Positions 27,997-36,250 of a stretch of 64,000 nucleotides of DNA are shown here, in pieces. A program made the position numbers and the translations under genes. The number at the start of each line of letters is the position of its first letter. Position 1 is the stretch's first letter. Below the pieces are notes generated by a model. That model was not told the DNA's origin, made no database searches, and saw nothing but the letters and a program-made list of their open reading frames with translations. This stretch comes from Chloroflexota bacterium (lineage in GTDB: Bacteria > Chloroflexota > Anaerolineae > VGOG01): NCBI GenBank assembly GCA_030611885.1, contig JAUWOY010000004.1, positions 44,578 through 108,577 on the forward strand, given 5' to 3'.

Positions 27997-30900
27997 CTAA
28001 ACCATTATCAGGCCCAAGGTGATCTCCTCACCCTCGATTTTGAAGGTCTGGGCATGGGCCTCGGCTGGCGGCTCACCCTCGATCAACTCTTTGGAGAGGG
28101 TCTCGCCCTCGATATACTGGCCGAGGGTTTCCAACACCTCCCGCAGGGCCGGGCCAGCCTGGTAATAAGTGGTGATGCGATCCTCGATGCGGAAGCCAGC
28201 GCCCTTGCGCATGATCTGGATGCGGCGCACCAGCTCCCGGGCCAGGCCCTCTCGAATCAGCTCGTCATCGAGGGTGGTGCTGATGGCGGCCAGATAGCCG
28301 GCCTCCTCTGTCACAGCGTAGCCCGCTTGGGCCTCGGTTCGCACTTCCAGTTCCTCAGGCAGAAGACTCACGGTCTGCCCTTCAACCTCCAGAGCGACGG
28401 CCTCGCCAGCCTGGACGCGCCGGGCCAGCTCAGCTTGATCCAGCTCGGCCAGGGCTGCGCGGATCCTGGGGAACAGGGCGCCATACTTTTTGCCCAGGAG
28501 ATGTGGCACGGGGCTAATGCGGTGGTCAACCACCTGGCCGGCGTCCTCCAGGAAGACCAACTCCTTGACGTTAAGCTCATCCAGCACCTGATCAGCCAGA
28601 CGGCGCAGGGACTCGGCCTCGCCCTCGCTCCGCACCTTGAACAGGGCCTGGGCCAGCGGTTGGCGCAGTTTGATTCCCGCCTGATTGCGAGCCCCATGCC
28701 CCAGGCTCACCAGGCGCATCACCAGCCGCGTGTCCTCCACCAGCTCTTCATCAATTAGAGCCTCATCGGCTTGGGGGTAGTCGCAAAGGTGGACGCTCTC
28801 CGGCGCTGTCGCGTCAACGCTCCTCACCAGGTTCTGGTACATCTCCTCAGCGATGAAGGGCATGAACGGGGCCAGCAGCTTGGCCAGGGTGGTCAGGCAC
28901 TCGTAGAGGGTGGAGTAAGCGGCCGCCTTGTCCTCGTCCTCCTCGCCCTTCCAGAAGCGGCGGCGGCTGCGACGCACGTACCACTTGGAGAGGTCATCAA
29001 CGAAGCGCTGGAAGGGCCGCGCGGCCCCCGTTACGGCGTAGTTGTCCAAAGCAGTGGTGACGCGCTGGACGAGGAGATGCAGCTCGGAGAGGATCCAGCG
29101 ATCAAGGGCAGGTAGATTCGTAAATTCGGGATTCGTAGATTCGTCTACATCCGAATCTACGAATTTACGGGCTACGAATCTACTGCCCGGTTGCCAGCCG
29201 TCAATGTTGGCATAGGTCACGAAGAAGGAGTACACGTTCCACAGAGTTAGCATGAAAGTCCGGACCACGTCGCCCACCAGTTCGACGGAGAAGCGGCGGT
29301 CGTTGCCTGGCGGGGTAGCAGTGTACAGGTACCAGCGCAGCGCATCGGCGCCGTGCGCGTCCAGAACCGTCCAGGGATCCACCACGTTGCCTCTGGACTT
29401 GGACATCTTTTCGCCCTCGGCGTCCAGGATCAGACCCAGGCAGAGGCAACTCTTGTAGCAGGGCTCGTTGAACAGCAGAGTGGAGATAGCGTGCAAGCTG
29501 TAGAACCACCCTCTGGTCTGATCTACGGCCTCGCAGATGAAATCGGCCGGGAACTGCTCCTCGAAGGCCTCCCGATTGGCGAAGGGATAGTGCCACTGAG
29601 CTACCGGCATAGACCCTGAGTCGAACCAGGCATCTATCACCTCAGGCACGCGCCGCATGGTGCCATCGCAGTCCGGGCAGCGGTAGGTGACAGCGTCAAT
29701 GTAAGGACGGTGCAAATCCAAATGACCAATGTCCAATGACCAATGACCAATCTGAGAATTTGGGGTTTGGGATTTGGTCATTGGGATTTGAGCTTTCACA
29801 GCTAGTTCCTCAACACTCCCGATGCACTCCTGCCGCCCACATTCCTCGCAAACCCAGACGGGCAAGGGCGTTCCCCAATAGCGCTCTCGGCCCAGGGCCC
29901 AGTCCACGTTGTTTTCCAGCCAGTTGCCGAAGCGGCCGTCGCGGATGTGCTCCGGGTACCAATTGATCTGACGATTGAGGTTCACCAGCTCGTCCCTGTA
30001 GCGAGTGGTCTCAATGTACCAGGTAGCCTTGGCGTAATACAGGAGCGGGGTGTGACAGCGCCAGCAGAAGGGGTAGACGTGGCGGCAGGTCGCCACCTTG
30101 TACATCAGCCCGCGCCCCTCCAAATCCTCGACGATCAGGGGGTCGGCGTCTTTGACGAACAGCCCCCGCCAGGGGGTAACATCGTCAATGAAAGCGCCGC
30201 GCAGGTCAACGGTATGCAGCACGGGCAGGTCGTACTCCTGGCCCACCTCCAGGTCCTCCGCACCGAAGGCTGGCGCGATGTGCACCATCCCCGTGCCGTC
30301 CTTGGTGGTCACGAAGTCGCCCGGAACCACGTAGCAATAGTCCTTCTCCACTGGCAAAAAGGTGAACAGGGGCTGATAGTGCATCCCAAGTAGCTCCTTG
30401 CCTGGTACGGTTCGCACGACCTCGTAGGGGCCATCCAGCACCTCGTCCAGCAGCTCTTTGGCCAGGATCAGCCGCTCCTTCTCGCCCTCTCTTTCCAGTT
30501 CGATGGTGACGTACTCGATCTTGGGGTGAACTGCCAGGGCCACGTTGCCGGGCAGGGTCCAGGGAGTGGTGGTCCACACCAGAAAGTAGGTGCCAGGCTC
30601 ATCCCGCAGAGGGAACTTGACGAAGATGGACGGGTCTTCGGCCTCTTCGTAGCCCATAGCCACCTCGTGATCCGACAGGGGAGTGCCGCAGCGCGGGCAA
30701 TAAGGTACCACCTTGTAGCCCTGGTAGATGAGGTCTTTATCCCACAACTGCTTGAGGATCCACCAGACCGACTCGATGTATTCATTCTTCAGGGTGATGT
30801 AGGGGTCGTCCATGTCAATCCAGAAACCGATGCGGTCGGTCAGTTCCTCCCACTCCCTGACGTAGCGGAAGACGCTCTCCCGGCACTGGGCGTTGAACTC

Positions 30901-31242
30901 AGCCACGCCGTAGTCCTCGATAGCCTGCTTGCTGTTGAGGTTCAGCTCCTTCTCGATCTCCAGCTCGACCGGCAGGCCATGCGTATCCCAGCCCCCCTTC
31001 CTGAGGACATGGTAGCCACGCATGGTCTTGTAGCGGGGGAAGAGGTCTTTGAAAACCCGAGCCAGGACGTGATGAGTTCCAGGAAGCCCGTTTGCCGTGG
31101 GTGGCCCCTCATAAAACACGTATCGCGGCGCACCCTCGCGAATCTCCAGGCTTTTCTCGAAAACCTTGTTCTCCTTCCAGAAGCGGAGGATGCCCGCCTC
31201 CCTCTCGGGAAAGTTGACTTTGCTAGATACTTCTTTGAACAT
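27997..31242 (-). CDS. ileS: Isoleucyl-tRNA synthetase (IleRS2-like)
   Basis: About 1081 residues from the ATG after GGAGGAG. The class I HIGH region reads PTANGLPGTHHVLAR, the form typical of the eukaryote-like IleRS2 group (the group linked to mupirocin tolerance); KMSKS is intact in GEKMSKSRGN. The editing domain and anticodon-binding domain follow. Two loops are enlarged by palindromic repeat DNA read in frame: one at about residue 484-510 and one at about 685-712, just before LDRWIL. It is preceded by a T-box leader and is probably induced by uncharged tRNA-Ile. Confidence 0.93.
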   Translation of the reverse strand: MFKEVSSKVNFPEREAGILRFWKENKVFEKSLEIREGAPRYVFYEGPPTANGLPGTHHVLARVFKDLFPRYKTMRGYHVLRKGGWDTHGLPVELEIEKELNLNSKQAIEDYGVAEFNAQCRESVFRYVREWEELTDRIGFWIDMDDPYITLKNEYIESVWWILKQLWDKDLIYQGYKVVPYCPRCGTPLSDHEVAMGYEEAEDPSIFVKFPLRDEPGTYFLVWTTTPWTLPGNVALAVHPKIEYVTIELEREGEKERLILAKELLDEVLDGPYEVVRTVPGKELLGMHYQPLFTFLPVEKDYCYVVPGDFVTTKDGTGMVHIAPAFGAEDLEVGQEYDLPVLHTVDLRGAFIDDVTPWRGLFVKDADPLIVEDLEGRGLMYKVATCRHVYPFCWRCHTPLLYYAKATWYIETTRYRDELVNLNRQINWYPEHIRDGRFGNWLENNVDWALGRERYWGTPLPVWVCEECGRQECIGSVEELAVKAQIPMTKSQTPNSQIGHWSLDIGHLDLHRPYIDAVTYRCPDCDGTMRRVPEVIDAWFDSGSMPVAQWHYPFANREAFEEQFPADFICEAVDQTRGWFYSLHAISTLLFNEPCYKSCLCLGLILDAEGEKMSKSRGNVVDPWTVLDAHGADALRWYLYTATPPGNDRRFSVELVGDVVRTFMLTLWNVYSFFVTYANIDGWQPGSRFVARKFVDSDVDESTNPEFTNLPALDRWILSELHLLVQRVTTALDNYAVTGAARPFQRFVDDLSKWYVRRSRRRFWKGEEDEDKAAAYSTLYECLTTLAKLLAPFMPFIAEEMYQNLVRSVDATAPESVHLCDYPQADEALIDEELVEDTRLVMRLVSLGHGARNQAGIKLRQPLAQALFKVRSEGEAESLRRLADQVLDELNVKELVFLEDAGQVVDHRISPVPHLLGKKYGALFPRIRAALAELDQAELARRVQAGEAVALEVEGQTVSLLPEELEVRTEAQAGYAVTEEAGYLAAISTTLDDELIREGLARELVRRIQIMRKGAGFRIEDRITTYYQAGPALREVLETLGQYIEGETLSKELIEGEPPAEAHAQTFKIEGEEITLGLIMV
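29106..29188. repeat. Palindromic element C, copy 1, inside ileS
   Basis: GGGCAGGTAGATTCGTAAAT is inverted, with small indels, at the other end (CTACGAATCTACTGCCC). It adds about 20 residues to an IleRS loop. A related sequence is in the T-box leader at 31586. Confidence 0.8.
29713..29790. repeat. Heptamer-type palindrome inside ileS
   Basis: CAAATCCAAATGACCAAT at one end and ATTTGGTCATTGGGATTTG at the other are inverted, with CCAATGA units inside. It is read in frame as a ~26-residue insertion (IGHWSLDIGH segment). Confidence 0.8.
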
Positions 31243-31439
31243 GATTTCTCCTCCTTCCGCACTCAGGGATGAATCAAATTGATAAGTCAACGAGTGATAA
31301 GGGACAAGCACCTCATTACCTCATTACTCGTTACCTTATTCCTTACTCTCTCCCTCACTCTTCCAACGCAATCCGCAGCCGCTTGTTAATGCGGCCTTTG
31401 CTCTCGTGGCCCACCACTTTGAGCTTTGAGCTTCCAGTC

Positions 31440-31750
31440 CCTTAAACAAAAAGCTCTCATCCCCAAGGGACGAGAGCCTGGACTCCCGCGGTACCACCCT
31501 AATTGGCGTTGCCGCCCACTCTGTGAGGTACGTATTCATACCCCCGTCCGTGTAACGGAGGACGAGCCCGGCCAGGTCTACTTGCTTCGTACATTCGTCA
31601 CGAATCTACGAATAACGAGTCTACGAATTTACGAGCTTTCGGCTGACAGCTCCGGAGGGATTTTCGGCGAGGTTCCCGCATCCGGCTCCCACCTGACCCG
31701 GACTCGCTGAGCGTTACCCCTCACCTACTCGTCTCCATCATCGCTCTTGT
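31440..31750 (-). promoter_or_regulatory. T-box leader of ileS
   Basis: The minus strand carries the T-box motif AGGGTGGTACCGCG (31500-31487). A terminator hairpin follows (GCTCTCGTCCC / GGGATGAGAGC) with a CTTTTTGTTT run. Upstream is the stem I region with AGTAGGTGAGGGG-like sequence and an ATC triplet in GAAAATCCC, consistent with an isoleucine specifier. A palindromic element (31586-31641) lies between stem I and the antiterminator. Confidence 0.88.
31586..31641. repeat. Palindromic element C-related insertion in the T-box
   Basis: TTCGTACATTCGTCACGAAT and following CTACGAAT units match the element inside ileS at 29106. It enlarges the linker of the ileS riboswitch. Confidence 0.7.
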
Positions 31751-31756
31751 TGGGAA

Positions 31757-31785
31757 AATATAACACAGAAATGGCGATTTGTCAA
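31757..31785 (-). promoter_or_regulatory. Promoter of the ileS T-box transcript
   Basis: Minus strand TTGACA (31785-31780), 17-nt spacer, TATATT (31762-31757); the start falls near 31750. Confidence 0.7.
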
Positions 31786-31786
31786 A

Positions 31787-32356
31787 TCAATGCCCCAATA
31801 TCCTCACGCTCTCCTGGCGGGGCTGAAGCACCAGCCGGGAAGCGGCAAACCGGCCCAGCAACTCCCGCACCTGATTGCGGCGGGCCCTCATGCGCTCATC
31901 TCTGGCCTTCCAGACCCCGCTGACCTGGTTGATGGCCAGGCTGCTATCGCCCCTCACTTCGATGGAGAATTCCGAGGGGCTCTGATTCGCATCCGTTAGC
32001 CTCTGGATCAGGTCACTCAAGCCAGCGATCAGCGCGTCGTACTCCGCCTCGTTGTTGGTCATCTCCCCGCCGAAATCGAGCCGCACCAGCCGCTCCTTGC
32101 CATCGCTGGCTCTGATCGAGGCATAGCTGCCATAGCCAGGGCCAGGATTGCCCAGGCTTCCCCCATCGAAGACCAAAACGTAATCGGGCTGGCCCTCTAA
32201 CTGACCAGCATCGAAGGCCAACGCGGGTTTGCGAGCTTTAGACACCTCACCTAGCTCCCCGAATTCTTCCACGGCGGAAAGCTTTTCGAAAAGCTCTCTC
32301 TTCTCCGCCTCGCTCAAGGCGGAAATAGCTGCTAGAATCTCGTCCACGGCCTTCAT
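31787..32356 (-). CDS. RNase HI-like protein
   Basis: About 189 residues from MKAVDEIL. The N-terminal ~65 residues are a helical extension. The RNase H fold follows with Asp in YVLVFDGGSLGNPGPG, Glu in NNEAEYDALIAGL and Asp in EVRGDSSLAINQ. The protein ends soon after LQPRQESV, before the usual last catalytic Asp (N-x-x-A-D), so the fourth carboxylate appears to be missing. It may be an RNA-DNA hybrid nuclease with altered activity. The ileS promoter begins directly after its stop. Confidence 0.75.
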   Translation of the reverse strand: MKAVDEILAAISALSEAEKRELFEKLSAVEEFGELGEVSKARKPALAFDAGQLEGQPDYVLVFDGGSLGNPGPGYGSYASIRASDGKERLVRLDFGGEMTNNEAEYDALIAGLSDLIQRLTDANQSPSEFSIEVRGDSSLAINQVSGVWKARDERMRARRNQVRELLGRFAASRLVLQPRQESVRILGH

Positions 32357-32374
32357 TGCTGGCCTCCCCTGGAT

Positions 32375-32456
32375 TGTCATTGCGAGCGCAGCGAAGCAAT
32401 CTCCATCCCGCGAATTGGGGATTGCTTCGGCGCAAACAGCGCGCCTCGCAATGACA
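32375..32456. repeat. CATTGCGAG-type palindrome
   Basis: TGTCATTGCGAGCGCAGCGA at the left and CGCGCCTCGCAATGACA at the right are inverted, with GAAGCAATC/GATTGCTTC inside. This repeat type is common in many bacterial genomes. Confidence 0.85.
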
Positions 32457-32462
32457 AGTCTC

Positions 32463-33296
32463 TCATTTCTCCCCAGAAATCAACTGATCGTAGAGCGACT
32501 CTAAGTTAGCCTGGTGCAAGTCCTGCACCAAGCCGTCGAGGGGGATGCGGGACTTACCACAACTCTCGATGCCTATCCGCCTGAGTTCATCCCGCGGCGC
32601 TCCGGCCTCTATCTTCTCCTGCACTTTTTCGTAGATAGTATCCAGATAAGCGATGCTGCTCTTCAGGGTCGCCTTGACCTCGCCTCGCAGGAGCACCCCG
32701 CCGTGTCCCTGCACAATGTTATCCATGATCAGCTTGCTGATGGTTCGCAAGGATTCCCTCAACTCCAAACGATCACCATCCACTATGTAGGGCACAGGCA
32801 TAACGGTGTCGCCAGCAAAGAGCACTTTGTCCTCTTTCACGTAGACCACTATCGAATCGGGCGTGGTGCCTGGCGTGTGCATCAACCGCAAGGTCTTGTT
32901 GCCCAGTCGAAGAGTCAACTCCTGGTTGAAGGTAACGGAGGGCAGACGCAGTTGCACCTCGGCCAGCTCAGGGATTCGGCCCTTGGCTTCATCCAGATCT
33001 TCCTCACCATGCTTTTGTAGAGCCTGGCGGCAGAGCTCGTGGCCTATCACCTCGGCTCCACCAAAAAGATAAGTGCCGTAGAGGTGATCGGAGTGAGAAT
33101 GAGTATTAATCACATAGCACATCTCGTTTTTAGCCCTGCGTCGCACGAGGTCCACAAGCTCGCTTGTTTCCTGAGGAAAGAGCAGGGTATCAATAACGAC
33201 CACCCCTTGCGAGGTGAAGATGACTCCAGCCATTACCTTAACATACAGATCGCTGGTGAAGACGTAGATGTCGTCGGCAACCCTCTCTCTCAGCAT
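32463..33296 (-). CDS. MBL-fold metallo-hydrolase
   Basis: About 277 residues from the ATG after AAAGGAGG; an upstream frame extension of 19 codons lacks a ribosome site and overlaps a palindrome. The metal motif is INTHSHSDHLYG (HxHxDH) at about 70, with later ligands in TPGTTPDSI and GDTVM. It resembles beta-lactamase-superfamily hydrolases such as glyoxalase II and quorum lactonases. The substrate is unknown. It is followed by the CATTGCGAG palindrome. Confidence 0.8.
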   Translation of the reverse strand: MLRERVADDIYVFTSDLYVKVMAGVIFTSQGVVVIDTLLFPQETSELVDLVRRRAKNEMCYVINTHSHSDHLYGTYLFGGAEVIGHELCRQALQKHGEEDLDEAKGRIPELAEVQLRLPSVTFNQELTLRLGNKTLRLMHTPGTTPDSIVVYVKEDKVLFAGDTVMPVPYIVDGDRLELRESLRTISKLIMDNIVQGHGGVLLRGEVKATLKSSIAYLDTIYEKVQEKIEAGAPRDELRRIGIESCGKSRIPLDGLVQDLHQANLESLYDQLISGEK

Positions 33297-33309
33297 GTGC
33301 GCCTCCTTT

Positions 33310-33409
33310 AGAAACCAGGTTTTTAGAGTCTCTCGTATCCAGAACACCCGCAATTGTTGGCGTTTTCGATGCCCTGATAGACATTCTCAAGAGGAAAAAC
33401 CTGGTTTCT
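33310..33409. repeat. Palindromic element E, copy 2
   Basis: AGAAACCAGGTTTTT at 33310-33324 is perfectly inverted at 33395-33409. It lies between mgsA and the MBL hydrolase gene. Confidence 0.85.
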
Positions 33410-33430
33410 CCTACTCTGTCCAAAGTCCAA

Positions 33431-33799
33431 TTACAAGGCATCGTTAGAAATGATCAGGTCGGCGGTGGCAATGTTAGTGGCGATAGGTACGTTATGCACA
33501 TTGCAAGCCCGTAGGAGGGTCTGAATGTCAGGGTCATGGGGATGTTTATCCAGGGAATCTACCAGGAAGAAAACGCCATCTATAGTCCCTTCAGCCACGC
33601 GGGCAGCGATCTGTGCGTCACCCCCGTAAGGACCAGACAGGACACACTCCACCTCCAGGCCCACTTTCTCCTGCAACATTTTGCCGGTGGTGCCCGTGGC
33701 TACCAAGTGGTATCCTGCCAGTTTTTCGCGATTGAAAGTGGCAAAGGCCACCAGATCGGCCTTCTTGCCATCGTGCGCGACCAGAGCTATGGTTTTCAT
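33431..33799 (-). CDS. mgsA: Methylglyoxal synthase
   Basis: About 122 residues from MKTIALVAHD. It has the family core: AHDGKK, the phosphate-binding TGTTGKM, and SGPYGGDAQIAARV with the catalytic Asp. It turns dihydroxyacetone phosphate into methylglyoxal plus phosphate, a glycolytic bypass used under phosphate limitation or sugar-phosphate stress. GGGAGGG precedes the ATG. No promoter fits between it and the upstream 6S-like RNA, so it may be expressed by read-through from that promoter. Confidence 0.92.
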   Translation of the reverse strand: MKTIALVAHDGKKADLVAFATFNREKLAGYHLVATGTTGKMLQEKVGLEVECVLSGPYGGDAQIAARVAEGTIDGVFFLVDSLDKHPHDPDIQTLLRACNVHNVPIATNIATADLIISNDAL

Positions 33800-33815
33800 A
33801 CTCGCGACCCTCCCA

Positions 33816-33852
33816 TAAAAATACCACCAGGGTGAAGCCTGGTGGTTCTTTT
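33816..33852 (-). terminator. Hairpin with U-run just ahead of mgsA
   Basis: ACCACCAGG pairs with CCTGGTGGT around a 6-nt loop, with U-runs on both sides. On the minus strand the following ATTTTTATG leads straight into the mgsA ribosome site. It could terminate the 6S-like transcript or attenuate mgsA. Confidence 0.6.
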
Positions 33853-33853
33853 T

Positions 33854-34037
33854 CAAAAATCCCCGCTATGCCGTGTGGTACCAGTGTCTTGAACCTGCTT
33901 TTGCAGGTGGGAATCTACCTATTGGTTCTGCCTCACCTATTCTGGCTAACGCATCCCCTCTAGAGATCAATCCCCTTTATTTTAAGTGTTGGCTCAAAAC
34001 TCTCGCTACGCATCACGAACATAGCAGGGTATTTACC
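33854..34037 (-). ncRNA. ssrS: Probable 6S RNA
   Basis: About 184 nt after a well-spaced promoter. Its ends pair over ten bases (CCCTGCTATG with CATAGCGGGG) and continue with CGTG/CACG; inside, GTTTTGAG pairs with TTCAAGAC. An ACCTGC-AAAA-GCAGGT hairpin sits on the 3' side of the central region, as in known 6S RNAs. The 5' ATGTTCG and 3' CGGCAT segments match E. coli 6S positions by eye. A U-run follows. 6S RNA mimics an open promoter and binds sigma-70 RNA polymerase. The match rests on pairing and motifs, not on a search. Confidence 0.65.
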
Positions 34038-34043
34038 ACTGGT

Positions 34044-34072
34044 ATATTACCACAAAATCCCAAAAAAGGCAA
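34044..34072 (-). promoter_or_regulatory. Promoter of the 6S-like RNA
   Basis: Minus strand TTGCCT (34072-34067), 17-nt spacer, TAATAT (34049-34044). The predicted start, near 34037, coincides with the start of the long closing stem. Confidence 0.65.
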
Positions 34073-34119
34073 ATCCAGGCTAGCCTGCTATCAAGCGATT
34101 AGAAGCCACTTGCCAAATT

Positions 34120-35904
<1,785 letters not shown>

Positions 35905-35951
35905 AGCGTATCCCTTTCTGTTCCTGCTTTGACACCGTTACATCTGCCAAA

Positions 35952-36098
35952 ACACTACAACGGATTTAGAAAGCAACGGATTAGGAGCAAAAATCGGCTG
36001 GTTCACAAATCGAGAGTTGACCTTGACAAATTGCCACGAGTGAGTCCTGCCTCAGGACTCCTGGCCAAAAATCCATTCCTTTCTCAATCCGATGTAGT
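35952..36098. repeat. Palindromic element B, copy 2, in the aspS 5' UTR
   Basis: CACTACAACGGATT at one end, AATCCGATGTAGT at the other. It lies between the aspS promoter and start codon and would fold in the transcript. Confidence 0.85.
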
Positions 36099-36107
36099 CT
36101 GGACGGT

Positions 36108-36136
36108 ATTATACTACCAGGGGAAGAAAAAGACAA
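36108..36136 (-). promoter_or_regulatory. aspS promoter
   Basis: Minus strand TTGTCT (36136-36131), 17-nt spacer, TATAAT (36113-36108). The start would be near 36101, at the edge of element B. Confidence 0.65.
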
Positions 36137-36138
36137 AC

Positions 36139-36181
36139 CCCAATCTCCAATACCCAATATCCAATATCCAATATCCCCCAT
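36139..36181. repeat. Heptamer repeat patch between divergent promoters
   Basis: CCAATAT/CCAATCT/CCAATAC units between the aspS promoter and the SNF2 operon promoter. Confidence 0.75.
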
Positions 36182-36187
36182 CTTCTC

Positions 36188-36216
36188 TTGCACTTTTATT
36201 GGGCCTGGGGTATAAT
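36188..36216 (+). promoter_or_regulatory. Promoter of the SNF2-SWIM-exonuclease operon
   Basis: TTGCAC at 36188-36193, 17-nt spacer, TATAAT at 36211-36216. The predicted start, about 36223, is 28 nt ahead of the first ATG. Confidence 0.7.
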
Positions 36217-36250
36217 CATGTTCAATCTTGCTTTATGGAGATGAATACTG

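Noticed and set aside
31336..31539. Small coding frame in the ileS leader
   Set aside because: It overlaps the T-box antiterminator and terminator and shows no protein signature.
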